Shown here piece by piece: positions 25,597 to 35,066 of a stretch of DNA of 64,000 nt. This DNA comes from Bacillus_BD oryzisoli_A (GTDB taxonomy: Bacteria; Bacillota; Bacilli; Bacillales; Cytobacillaceae). The notes under the pieces were generated by a model. It ran no database searches, had not been told where the DNA came from, and saw only the letters and a program-made list of their open reading frames with translations. Location of the stretch: assembly GCF_043641075.1 (NCBI RefSeq), contig NZ_JBHZRC010000006.1, positions 62,001 to 126,000 on the forward strand, written 5' to 3'. A program made the translations under genes and the position numbers. Positions within the stretch are counted from its first letter, which is position 1; each line of letters opens with the position of its first letter.

Positions 25597-25797
25597 TTAA
25601 CTGCTTGCCAGCTCTGGTGCAATAACGCGATTAATCTCGACTATTTCCCCAGTCCAAGAACATTCACTGCAATAGCAAAAATAAGCAATGTCGTCTGACA
25701 CCCAGTATTCATTTAATAGACTTTTATGGTTCATTAGTGATTCTCCGCAATTGGGACAAAACTTGGGTTTAATCGTATATTCGTCATTCACAGCCAA
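25597..25797 (-). CDS. small zinc-ribbon-like protein in the catabolic operon
   Basis: 66 residues with two Cys pairs: FCPNCGES at about 13-20 and CYCSECSW at about 42-49, the layout of a zinc ribbon. It sits between the Rieske oxygenase and the decarboxylase-like gene in the same direction, 15 bp from the latter. I know no named family. It could be a metal-binding accessory, a partner of the oxygenase, or a nucleic-acid-binding protein. It is too short to be a ferredoxin, and the Cys spacing does not suggest a 4Fe-4S or 2Fe-2S type. Confidence 0.75.
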   Translation of the reverse strand: MAVNDEYTIKPKFCPNCGESLMNHKSLLNEYWVSDDIAYFCYCSECSWTGEIVEINRVIAPELASS

Positions 25798-25933
25798 TGG
25801 TGATCCACTCCTTTAGTAGATAAGAAAAGGCAGTCCTATAAAGGGTTTGACAGCCACAATTCCCAATTAATCTCATACTCTATGGAATTGTTTTGTCTAA
25901 CAACTCCCCATTGGACAGCCTCTTCACTCATTC

Positions 25934-27190
25934 TTATAGGTTAGAAGTAACCTTCCCACCTTTACAAATTTCAATTATTTCATCCAGGTTAGGGGCATAA
26001 CGTGTATTCCAGTCTTTTGCTACTCCGGATAATAACCCGCCTTCACTAAACTTATTCTCTTCTTGAGGAAGCTCGATATTATTGTTGATTTCAGGATCAC
26101 GAATGACACATTTTGGATCCTCCCCATTTTCCATTTTCTTCAATTCTCTTTGCAGCATTCGTCGATACATAATGATTCCTTTATCAGATGTTCCTAATCT
26201 TTCCGTTGTACGGTCAGCTATAGGTCCCTGAGTAATCCATGCCATCATATCCTGTCCGTCAATATAATCAACGACATACTTTCCATTTTCATCTGTAATC
26301 GGGCACTCGTAAGAAGAAATTGGATAATTCTCCGGTACTTCAACGCCTTCTTTCGGAACAAAGCATGTGTACCAAAAATGTAACGTCCTTTCATCATCCA
26401 TTGGAACCCGGATCTGGAACGAATGGGCTCCGCTGTCACCTACACGAAGCATCGTCGGAAATACGATTGGATGACCGATTGCCCAATCTTCATTTTCTTC
26501 CGTCTGACCTTCTAGCACGCGTCTTTTTATAATTCCCCAATCAAATTCATCGAAGCCGATTTTCAAGTGGTGCTTCGTGATTTTCCATTCATCTTGCGGT
26601 CTTCCTTGTTGTTCAAAAACGTGCTCGAAATAATGTCCATGAAGCCATTCTAAGTGAGTTGGATCTAAAGAGTTTTCCATAATTTGAAGCCAGTTACAAG
26701 GAATAACAGCGAACCCAATTGTACGAATCACATTATCCTTCACAAATAAATCCCATTTTGGCAGCTCTGGTGCTGGAGCAGGTCCCATATAGGCAAACAC
26801 TAATCCACCCAATTCTTTTACTTCATACCCGGCAATTTTAATTTTATTTTTAAAATTACTCGTTTCCGGTTCATTTGGCTGTTCTGTGCATTGACCTAAG
26901 CGATCATATAACCAGCCATGGTATTGACAGCGAATCCCACATTCTGTCGGAAAACCGTATTCAAGTGAAACTCCTCTATGTGCACATTTGTCACCGACCA
27001 ATCCCAAATTATTTGATTTATCTCGGAATAGGACAAGATCTTCTCCAAGAAGTTTTACCTTTTTCGTTGTCCCAACTTTTTCGACCTCTGAACTTATCGC
27101 AATCGGATGCCAATATCTTCTTAATAATTCTCCCATTGATGTACCAGCACCAACCTGTGTCAAAGCTTTGTTTTGTTCTTGAGTTAACAT
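25934..27190 (-). CDS. Rieske non-heme iron oxygenase, alpha subunit (Pht3-like)
   Basis: 418 residues. The Rieske cluster ligands are C69-x-H71 and C88-x2-H91 (CAH, CQYH). The mononuclear iron site is in NSLDPTHLEWLHGHYFEH (D..H....H). The form is that of phthalate 4,5-dioxygenase-like enzymes that lack a beta subunit. It should hydroxylate an aromatic acid using electrons from a separate reductase; no reductase gene is seen in the window. AGGAGG lies six bases before the ATG at 27190. Confidence 0.88.
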   Translation of the reverse strand: MLTQEQNKALTQVGAGTSMGELLRRYWHPIAISSEVEKVGTTKKVKLLGEDLVLFRDKSNNLGLVGDKCAHRGVSLEYGFPTECGIRCQYHGWLYDRLGQCTEQPNEPETSNFKNKIKIAGYEVKELGGLVFAYMGPAPAPELPKWDLFVKDNVIRTIGFAVIPCNWLQIMENSLDPTHLEWLHGHYFEHVFEQQGRPQDEWKITKHHLKIGFDEFDWGIIKRRVLEGQTEENEDWAIGHPIVFPTMLRVGDSGAHSFQIRVPMDDERTLHFWYTCFVPKEGVEVPENYPISSYECPITDENGKYVVDYIDGQDMMAWITQGPIADRTTERLGTSDKGIIMYRRMLQRELKKMENGEDPKCVIRDPEINNNIELPQEENKFSEGGLLSGVAKDWNTRYAPNLDEIIEICKGGKVTSNL

Positions 27191-27387
27191 CGTAATCCTC
27201 CTCATTTCTAATGGATACTTTTTTGAAAACATCAAATGTTCTGTAAATTAAATTGATTCTCTGTTGCTATTTATTAGTATTATTAACTTATTTATAGTAT
27301 AAATTATAAATTGTTATAATTCTAATTAGTATTTTGATAGGTAGTTATATATAATAACTTATAACGTAATGTGCGAGAATTTCCAAA

Positions 27388-28335
27388 CTATAAAATTACA
27401 AGAGAGATGCCACTTAATACAAGAACAATTCCTGCAAAGGTAACAGCCGTAACCTTTTCCTGATTTTTGAAAAGAAAATAACTGGCAGGTGTAACCAGCA
27501 CCGGGGTCGAAAGTGTTATGAGATTGGCAATTGAAATCGGTATATAATGCATTGATGCAATAACTAATATTTGTGCAGTGATGGTAATACACCCGCTTAT
27601 AGCAAACAACGTAATGCCAAGTGAATCCGCCTTCTTAAGCTCTAAGAAAAAATGCCTTGTGTGCTTATTTGTAACAGTATGTAAAATAAAACCTGCAAAC
27701 GCCCCAAGGACACCGCCTAAAATAGGCTCTTGCCAGCTCTGAATAGCAACCCCTCTGACAATGTTTCCAAGTGCGTAGGACATAGAACTCAGAAAAGCCA
27801 GTAATATTCCAGATTGGATAAGCCACTTGATCGATACAACCTGCTTCAGTTGATTCTTAGTTGCCATCTGTTCCTGCCCTGCTGCAGCTTCCCGTTTGCC
27901 AGTAACTTGCGGAACATAGGAAACTAAAAACAATCCAAAAAGAATTAAAACAATAGCTGACACATCAATCCAATGTAATACTTCACCTAGAAATAACCAG
28001 GCAATGATGGTTGTAAATAACGGATTACTGGTTTGGAAGGCACTTGCCCTTGTCGGCCCAAGTTTGTCAATGGTTTCGAAGAAAAACCAGCGTCCCAAAT
28101 AAGTACTAAATACCCCTCCCAGCAAAAATAGTAGAAATCCTTTTGTATTCCATTCGATATGACCCTGACTGAAAAATAATAGCTGAGTAACAAGCAATAT
28201 GGAACCAAATAAAATATTCATCCCTACGGAAATGAGAAATCCTAGATTCATATTTACCCGAGATGAAGCTATTTTGGTAATGATAATATTGCTAGAAAAC
28301 AAAACCAAGGCAAATATTGCTAACAATTCCCCCAC
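27388..28335 (-). CDS. EamA/DMT family transporter
   Basis: 315 residues with about ten hydrophobic segments in two repeated EamA halves (GELLAIFALVLFSSNIIIT and later LAFLSSMSYALGNIV). The family exports or imports small metabolites. It lies between the TRAP genes and the Rieske gene in the same direction, so it is probably part of the island, perhaps exporting an intermediate. About 200 AT-rich bases separate it from the Rieske gene and may hold an internal promoter. Confidence 0.85.
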   Translation of the reverse strand: MGELLAIFALVLFSSNIIITKIASSRVNMNLGFLISVGMNILFGSILLVTQLLFFSQGHIEWNTKGFLLFLLGGVFSTYLGRWFFFETIDKLGPTRASAFQTSNPLFTTIIAWLFLGEVLHWIDVSAIVLILFGLFLVSYVPQVTGKREAAAGQEQMATKNQLKQVVSIKWLIQSGILLAFLSSMSYALGNIVRGVAIQSWQEPILGGVLGAFAGFILHTVTNKHTRHFFLELKKADSLGITLFAISGCITITAQILVIASMHYIPISIANLITLSTPVLVTPASYFLFKNQEKVTAVTFAGIVLVLSGISLVIL

Positions 28336-28479
28336 ATTTATTCCTCCTATTCACTACCTTTTAACTTGTTCTCCTCCTTTCTAACAATAAAGGGATTTTT
28401 CGAATCAGGGAAAGGAATGGATGACAACCGGTTATGTTGACTGTCATCCAATCAAGTTCCATTCAATCATTAAAAAATT

Positions 28480-29490
28480 TTATTTCAAAATACCTACTTC
28501 TTTATAAAATTTTTCTGCACCAGGATGCAATGGTGCTCCTGTTACATCAGCAATTGTATCTGCTGTCATTGCTTCAAATGATTTGTGTACTGTATATAGA
28601 TAATCGAGGTTTTCATACATAGCCTTTGTAACATTGTATACCATTTCTTCGGATGCATCTGCACTTGTTACTAAAATAGTATCAATAGACACGGTTGGAA
28701 TATCTTCTTTTACGAATGGATACGTGCCTGCCTTTATTGTGTACGGCTTCGCTTGTAATTCTTTTTCCAAATGTTTGATCGCAGTTTCAGACAACGGAAG
28801 TACTTTAATTGGCTTACTTGAATTTAATTCCATAAGATTTCCCGCTGGTGTAGGAAGCGGTGAAACTGAACCATCCATTTTATTATCTTTAATTTGATCA
28901 TTCGCTTTTGAAACCGCGGTATACTGGATTTTCCCTCCATTTTTTTCAATTTCCTCATAACTAGAACCATATGCATTAAAAACAATTCGATTTGAGATTT
29001 CCATTGGTGAATCTTTTGTATTCACAGCCAATATAGCCGGTAGTTTTTCATCTACGATTTGTTCAATGGAATTAATCCCTGAATCTTCACTAACGCTGAA
29101 ATGATATGGCATTGGATGCAGGAATGCAACTGTTCTCACTTTATCCATTTTTTTAGGATAGGGATCTTCCCCGTTATAAGCCCATTTTGCTGCCGCAGCA
29201 CTGACTATCCCAAAATCAGCTTGTCCAGATATAACGGTCATGATATTTGCTCCATCCTGTCCTGGCTGATACGTAAATGTCGTATCAGGGTTTGTTCTCT
29301 TAATAGTTTCTCCAATTCCTTCCCCAATTGTACTCCACAAGCCGCCTGCAGAACCGCCGGCAATTGTCACTTTCATCGCAGCATTGTCATTTTCCTGTGC
29401 TGTACTTTTTTCTGTTTTTTCTCCGCCGCAGCCTGCAAGCAACATGATCGAAGTTGATAAAATAGCTAAGCCCTTTACAAGTTTCTTCAT
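28480..29490 (-). CDS. TAXI-type TRAP transporter solute-binding lipoprotein
   Basis: 336 residues. The lipoprotein signal ends in LLAGC near residue 21. The mature part has the TAXI pattern TIAGGSAGGLWSTIGEGIGE and FGIVSAAAA. TAXI proteins bind small carboxylates for TRAP permeases, driven by a sodium or proton gradient. It lies 71 bp downstream of the fused TRAP permease, the usual arrangement. The substrate is probably the aromatic acid fed to the enzymes downstream. Confidence 0.92.
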   Translation of the reverse strand: MKKLVKGLAILSTSIMLLAGCGGEKTEKSTAQENDNAAMKVTIAGGSAGGLWSTIGEGIGETIKRTNPDTTFTYQPGQDGANIMTVISGQADFGIVSAAAAKWAYNGEDPYPKKMDKVRTVAFLHPMPYHFSVSEDSGINSIEQIVDEKLPAILAVNTKDSPMEISNRIVFNAYGSSYEEIEKNGGKIQYTAVSKANDQIKDNKMDGSVSPLPTPAGNLMELNSSKPIKVLPLSETAIKHLEKELQAKPYTIKAGTYPFVKEDIPTVSIDTILVTSADASEEMVYNVTKAMYENLDYLYTVHKSFEAMTADTIADVTGAPLHPGAEKFYKEVGILK

Positions 29491-29561
29491 TAATTTTTCC
29501 CCCTATTAGTTGACTATCTTTTAGCACTGCCTGTAGTTTCGTGCTGAAGTAGATCGTGTTT

Positions 29562-31499
29562 TTACTCAGCCGCTTGCTCAAGTTGTATCTTTTGACCTTT
29601 AAAATCTTTGACAAACGCTGGAATTTTAGGAGCTAATACTAAACCAACTCCAATTAATCCAATAACGCTGGATAAAATATTTGGATAGATTAATAGAATG
29701 CCACTAGCGATAAGGATCAATCGTTCCCATTTTTTCAGCATTACCCCAAACCACCCCTCTAATCCTGCTGCTAACGTGATGACACCAATTGTGGCGGTAA
29801 TGATCGCAATGACAATAGAAGTAGTCGAACCAATTAACAGTAAGGATGGGTCGTAAACAAACATAAATGGAATGATGAACGCAACCAATCCTAATCGACA
29901 GGCTAGAAACCCTATTTTCATTGGATTTGCATCTGCTATGGCAGCAGCAGCATACGCAGCTACAGCGACAGGAGGTGTGATAGCTGATAAACATGCATAA
30001 TAAAGAATAAACAAATGTGCTTGCATCAGGTCAATTCCAACTTCAATCATAATGGGTGCAGCTAAAACAGCTGTTAATACATACGCAGCTGGAGTAGGCA
30101 TCCCCATTCCGAATATAATACACACAAGCATTGTGACGAGCATGGTCATAAAGATACTTCCGCCGGACGCTGCATGAATTAGACTAGAGAATTTCCCTCC
30201 CAAACCAGTGACTTGAATGATACCAGCGACTACACCTGCAGCGGCACATACAGCAACTAATGGGGAGATTCTTGTTGTCGTTTCAATCATCGTTTGGAAT
30301 AATTTCTTTGGCGTTAATCTTGTTTCTTTTTTAAAGTAACTAACAAGTATCGTAGCTACAGATGCTAGGATCGCACCCATTACAGGTGTTAAGCCTTGCT
30401 CAAGTGTGATAACTAAGACAAGAATCGGAATCATAAATTGACCCATTTCCTTCATAACACCCATAACCGTTGGTACCGTCTCATCATCATAACCAGCCAT
30501 TTTTAACTTTTTTGCCTGGAAATGAACCTGACAAAAAATAGCTAAGTAGTATAATAACCCTGGAATTAAGGCTGCCATCGCGATAGTAGAATAAGAAATA
30601 CCTGTCATTTCAGCCATTAGGAAAGCTGCAGAACCCATTACAGGCGGCAAGATACTTCCTCCCGTTGCAGCAGTAGCTTCAATCGCACCCGCATAAACTG
30701 GAGAGTACCCGACTTTTTTCATAGATGGGATTGTAAAAGAACCTGTTGTAGCAACATCAGCCGTTGGACTTCCTGAAATAGAACCATACAAACCGCTGGA
30801 TATAACAGCAACCTTTGCCGGACCTCCGGCAACACGTCCAGTTAAAGCCTTTGATAATGCATAGAAGAAGTTCCCTCCACCTGATGCATTAAATAAATTT
30901 CCAAACAGTACAAAAAAGAAAACATATGTTGCTGCAACACTAGCAATTGAACCATAAACACCATTAACTGTATAAACCATTTGATCAACAAATTGCATTA
31001 GATTGTACTGTTCGTGACCAAACGTACCTGGGATCAGATGACCAAAAAATGCATATAGCACTAAAACGCTTACAATCACTAACATTCCAAATCCCAATGT
31101 TCTTCTCGTTACCTCAAATACTATGAATAACGTGATCGAACCAACAATGATTTCCATCATGGTTAACGGATCTGCTAATGGCCAGCGGGTAAGAAAACGA
31201 TCAGAATAAGTGATCATAAATACACCAACTCCGATAAGTGCAAATGAAATGGCAATATCGTAAACCGGGACCTTATTCCCCTTTTTTGTTCCATTAAATG
31301 AAAATACTAGAAACGTAATCGCTAACATAAAAGTAATAAAAATGGAATTATGTAGGAATGGATCCATAGCCGAGAATAGTATTACATAGAATTGGAATAT
31401 AGTAATTCCAATAATCAGCAATAGCAAAAATTTTCTTAGCCACCCCTCAGGCTCCCTGATAGAACCAGTACTGAACAATGATCCGAGTATTCCTTTCAT
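29562..31499 (-). CDS. TRAP transporter fused permease (DctQM type)
   Basis: 645 residues with many hydrophobic segments; DctQ-like N-terminal and DctM-like C-terminal parts are fused, as usual for TAXI systems. Family stretches: GGPAKVAVISSGLYGSISGS, then EATAATGGSILPPVMGSAAF, and GMGMPTPAAYVL. I start at ATG 31499 because AAGGAGG is six bases upstream; the frame opens 46 codons earlier without a site. It is the first gene of the leftward catabolic operon. Confidence 0.92.
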   Translation of the reverse strand: MKGILGSLFSTGSIREPEGWLRKFLLLLIIGITIFQFYVILFSAMDPFLHNSIFITFMLAITFLVFSFNGTKKGNKVPVYDIAISFALIGVGVFMITYSDRFLTRWPLADPLTMMEIIVGSITLFIVFEVTRRTLGFGMLVIVSVLVLYAFFGHLIPGTFGHEQYNLMQFVDQMVYTVNGVYGSIASVAATYVFFFVLFGNLFNASGGGNFFYALSKALTGRVAGGPAKVAVISSGLYGSISGSPTADVATTGSFTIPSMKKVGYSPVYAGAIEATAATGGSILPPVMGSAAFLMAEMTGISYSTIAMAALIPGLLYYLAIFCQVHFQAKKLKMAGYDDETVPTVMGVMKEMGQFMIPILVLVITLEQGLTPVMGAILASVATILVSYFKKETRLTPKKLFQTMIETTTRISPLVAVCAAAGVVAGIIQVTGLGGKFSSLIHAASGGSIFMTMLVTMLVCIIFGMGMPTPAAYVLTAVLAAPIMIEVGIDLMQAHLFILYYACLSAITPPVAVAAYAAAAIADANPMKIGFLACRLGLVAFIIPFMFVYDPSLLLIGSTTSIVIAIITATIGVITLAAGLEGWFGVMLKKWERLILIASGILLIYPNILSSVIGLIGVGLVLAPKIPAFVKDFKGQKIQLEQAAE

Positions 31500-31800
31500 A
31501 TACAGCCTCCTTAAATATAAAATGATAGTTAATTTTCTTAATATTAATCCTAGATATTGATAAAATATTAAGAAAATTCTTAATATATTTGAATTATAAG
31601 ACAACATAATATCTATTACAAATAACGAATTTAACACTATCTATATAGTATTATATATGACCTTTAACTTTTTATTTGAAATTCATTGAATGACAAGAGA
31701 TTTTACAGAAAGCACCCATCCTAACATTACATATAAACAAAAGCGCTCCTGATACGATACATGTATAAAATAAAATGCCCTTGAACAATTTCGCAAACAA
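31500..31800. other. promoter region of the catabolic operon
   Basis: AT-rich, no gene. On the minus strand a TATAAT-like hexamer (CATATATAATAC, about 31645-31660) and several TTAATATT/AATATTAA dyads (about 31535-31590) lie before the TRAP gene. A LysR binding site is plausible here but not defined. Confidence 0.4.
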
Positions 31801-31833
31801 AAACACACCAACTACAAAAGTTTTGGTGTGTTT
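31801..31833 (-). terminator. terminator after DUF3658 remnant
   Basis: AAACACACCAA pairs with TTGGTGTGTTT; TTTTTG follows on the minus strand. The truncated gene keeps its own terminator. Confidence 0.7.
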
Positions 31834-31895
31834 ATTTACTTCGTTTATAAAAAGTAGCTGGAAACATGAAGCCTCGCATTACGATGCGTTTCTCG

Positions 31896-32192
31896 TCATT
31901 TTCCACATTCTTTTAGTTTCACACGATAATACCTCATACCTTTTGGAATTCCCTTTATCTCAAAAACTCCGTTATATAGTAAATGCCGGAGTCTGTATTC
32001 TAAAAAGGCATCCCCAACATGATTGTCTATGTGACCGTACACTTCACCAATTAATCTTGCTGATTTCATAAAATCAGGCTTCACTTGCTTGTTATGTAGT
32101 TTTTGGGCAGTTGCAATCATTAGTTGATCGAAATAATCTTCATTTACGGCTTTAATTTTCTTATTCTCCCAAATCCGTACTACCTCAAAGGA
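31896..32192 (-). pseudogene. 3' remnant of a DUF1835/DUF3658 protein gene
   Basis: About 98 codons remain open. The end, DFMKSARLIGEVYGHIDNHV then GDAFLEYRLRHLLYNGVFEI, is the characteristic C-terminal DUF3658 domain. The N-terminal DUF1835 domain, normally well over 100 residues, is absent: the frame meets a stop at 32193 and the DNA beyond is AT-rich and non-coding. An in-frame ATG exists at 32120 but has no ribosome site. This is a gene truncated at its 5' end, next to the island boundary. Confidence 0.75.
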
Positions 32193-32408
32193 TCACCTTT
32201 CCGTACATAATAATTAAAATAATTATAACATTTATTCTCTCACATCCTTGCTTACCTAGCTTCCAATAATGAATAAGAGGCCATTTTTCATAGTTTCTTC
32301 TTCACCAAACCTTTATTAAAATACATTTCATTGCACTGTACATTTCTATCGGATAGTCCTAACAATTTTGGGGAAAATAAACAAAAACATTTCAAAATGG
32401 TGGGACCT

Positions 32409-33953
32409 ATGGCTAATTTTTTCAAAAACGGAATAAGCAAACGGAAGAAAAACCAATCAGAAGATCACATAAGTGACGGAAGTACGAAACAAGAAAAACA
32501 GAATGTTGATGACTGGGAAAAGGAACTCACCAAATCAAATGATTATAAAAAAACCTTTTATTTCAATCAGAATTCGGGAATAAAATTCTATTTTACGTTT
32601 ATATCTACACTTGTTGACGATAAAGTACTGGACGACAATGTCCTTCCCTATTTACTTGGGGATGACTTTTATAAAATAGACGATGTGAAAAAGCTTCTTC
32701 CCATTCCCGATGTAATGGTATCAAGCAACACAGCTGATATCCCACAAATGCTGCTTGAAGGCTATATCATGCTGACGATTGATGGAGATACAAGTGAGTT
32801 TGCCTTCATCTCCTCACAGAAACAGGTTGGCCGATCCGTTACGTCCCCTGAAATTGAATTTAGCGTTGTGGGTCCAAAGGTAGCCTTTGTCGAGTCGATA
32901 GAGCAAAACATGAACATGATTAGAAGGCGTTTACCGGTTAAGGAACTAATAGCTGAAGAATTCCTTGTCGGTAAATTATCAAGAACGAATGTAATGGTTC
33001 TATATATTGATGGGATTACAAACGAAGAAATTATTAACACCGTCAAGCAGCGAATCGGCGATATCGAAAAGGATGAAATTGCTGACAGCTCCTATTTTAC
33101 ACAGATTATCTCAGATAATGGGAATTCTCCTTTTCCACAGCTGCTTGATACGGAAAGGCCTGACCGTGTCGCGGCCAGCCTGGCTGAAGGAAAAATTGTG
33201 ATTTTAGTAGATGGTTCGCCGCATGCATTAATCGGCCCAACCTCATTGACGGAGTTTTTCAACTCCTTCGAGGATTATTTCCTGAACTGGATTCTCGCTT
33301 CCTTTATCAGGATGATTCGTCTATTTGCGGTCATATTTTCGATTATGATTACACCTATGTATGTTGCTTTAACTAGTTATCACTATGAATTAATCCCAAA
33401 GGACTTATTAAGTACATTAATTATCTCAAGACGGGTTGTCCCTTTCCCTCCTATTCTGGAAGCATTGTTTTTAGAAATAACCATTGAACTGCTAAGGGAA
33501 GCAGGAGCACGGCTGCCTACCAAGGTCGGACAAACAATCGGTATCGTGGGCGGTATTGTCATCGGAACAGCATCCGTTGAAGCTGGACTTACAAGTAATG
33601 TTCTATTAATTTTTATCGCGCTTTCAGCCTTGGCGTCCTTTACAACACCTGTCTATCAGATGAGTAACACGATCCGGTTATTGCGTTTCCCATTCCTTTT
33701 AATGGCCGAAAAATGGGGATTACTTGGGATCACGATCGCGTTATGTTTTTTACTTATCCATTTACTGCGCCTTACCTCTTTGGGATTTCCTTTTATGGAA
33801 CCAATATTTCCATTAAGATTGAGTGACTTTAGGGATGCCCTGTTTCGACTTCCATTTAAAAGTCAAGCGAATCGTCCACAATTCTTGAGAACCGATGATT
33901 CTAACCGGTTTAGTAAAGAAAAGGCATCAAGTAAGAAAGATATTGATGAATGA
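32409..33953 (+). CDS. GerA-family spore germination protein, A subunit
   Basis: 514 residues of the GerAA/GerBA/GerKA type: a hydrophilic N-terminal domain, then four to five hydrophobic segments from about residue 290. Family landmarks are DRVAASLAEGKIVILVDGSP, ITPMYVALTSYHYELIP and the GQTIGIVGGIVIGTASVEAG loop. With B and C subunits it forms an inner-membrane germinant receptor of the spore. I start at 32409 (GGTGGG upstream); the frame opens 26 codons earlier. First gene of gerXABC. Confidence 0.92.
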   Translation: MANFFKNGISKRKKNQSEDHISDGSTKQEKQNVDDWEKELTKSNDYKKTFYFNQNSGIKFYFTFISTLVDDKVLDDNVLPYLLGDDFYKIDDVKKLLPIPDVMVSSNTADIPQMLLEGYIMLTIDGDTSEFAFISSQKQVGRSVTSPEIEFSVVGPKVAFVESIEQNMNMIRRRLPVKELIAEEFLVGKLSRTNVMVLYIDGITNEEIINTVKQRIGDIEKDEIADSSYFTQIISDNGNSPFPQLLDTERPDRVAASLAEGKIVILVDGSPHALIGPTSLTEFFNSFEDYFLNWILASFIRMIRLFAVIFSIMITPMYVALTSYHYELIPKDLLSTLIISRRVVPFPPILEALFLEITIELLREAGARLPTKVGQTIGIVGGIVIGTASVEAGLTSNVLLIFIALSALASFTTPVYQMSNTIRLLRFPFLLMAEKWGLLGITIALCFLLIHLLRLTSLGFPFMEPIFPLRLSDFRDALFRLPFKSQANRPQFLRTDDSNRFSKEKASSKKDIDE

Positions 33954-33974
33954 TTTCGGAAAGGGGTGAAAGGA

Positions 33975-35066
33975 ATGTTGCAGGGATCCGTTCAAGAAAG
34001 AATGAAAATCTCACCGTATATGGCAGCCTATGCAATTGTTGCCATGCAAACAGGCATGGGTGTCCTAAGTTACCAACAAGTCCTTGTAAAGGATGCTGGA
34101 CATGATGCCTGGATTTCCATTATTGGTGCAGGACTTACCGTCCATCTCCTTGTATGGATGATGTATAGAATTTGCGAAACGGTTGAGGGCGATGTCCTAT
34201 ATGCCAATGTCTATTTATTTGGAAAAGTCATTGGCAACAGTGTCAATACTCTGTTCATTTTCTATTATATCATCTATTGTCTTGGATCACTGGGCGGTCT
34301 AATTGAAATCATTCGCACATGGATGTTTAATGATTTAAACCCATTTGTGTTTGCTGCCATCTATTTACTATTAGGGATTTATATTGTTTATGGCGGGTTC
34401 AGAACAGTTGCAGGAATTTCCTTTTTAGGACTTGTCATTCCCTCCTATTTGGCGTTGTCCTTTTTAATTCCCTTAAAATATGGACATTTTTCAAATTTGC
34501 TCCCTGTATTAGACCATACTCCAATGGAATTAGTAAAAAGTGGGTACAATATGATTTTTTCCTTTCTGGGCTATGGCATTTTATTATTCTTTTACCCTTT
34601 CATAAAGAACCCGAAGCAGTCAAAAAAGTGGGTTCATATCGGGATTTTAGGAACTACCTTTATTTATACCGCTTTGGCGGTCGTCACTTTTGCTTATTTC
34701 CCTGAAGGTTTGCTCGAAAGATCCATTTGGCCCACATTAGAGATGTGGAAAATTGTTCGACTGCCATTTATTGAAAGATTTGAGTATTTAGGAATTGCGA
34801 ATTGGGCGCTCATCATGCTCCCAAATGTCGCGATTGCCTTATGGTGTGCCAGCCGGGTAGCGAAACGAGTGTATCATTTCAATCAACGAAAAGCAGTCAT
34901 TGTTATAGCATGTGTGTGTGTAATTTTCGTATCACTGCTACAATCAAGGGATCGGATGAATATCCTTTTTGATTTACATTCAAAAGCTGGCCTTGCATTA
35001 GCTTATTTTTATACTCCTATTCTCTACTTAGGACTGCTCATTAAAAAGAAGGTGAAAGCAAAGTGA
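33975..35066 (+). CDS. GerB-family (GerAB-type) spore germination permease-like subunit
   Basis: 363 residues with about ten membrane segments of the APC-like GerAB fold; N-terminal KISPYMAAYAIVAMQTGMGV is typical. This subunit binds the germinant. I prefer ATG 33975, eight bases after AAGGGG; a GTG at 33966 is possible. Its stop overlaps the GTG start of the C subunit by four bases (GTGA). Confidence 0.92.
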   Translation: MLQGSVQERMKISPYMAAYAIVAMQTGMGVLSYQQVLVKDAGHDAWISIIGAGLTVHLLVWMMYRICETVEGDVLYANVYLFGKVIGNSVNTLFIFYYIIYCLGSLGGLIEIIRTWMFNDLNPFVFAAIYLLLGIYIVYGGFRTVAGISFLGLVIPSYLALSFLIPLKYGHFSNLLPVLDHTPMELVKSGYNMIFSFLGYGILLFFYPFIKNPKQSKKWVHIGILGTTFIYTALAVVTFAYFPEGLLERSIWPTLEMWKIVRLPFIERFEYLGIANWALIMLPNVAIALWCASRVAKRVYHFNQRKAVIVIACVCVIFVSLLQSRDRMNILFDLHSKAGLALAYFYTPILYLGLLIKKKVKAK

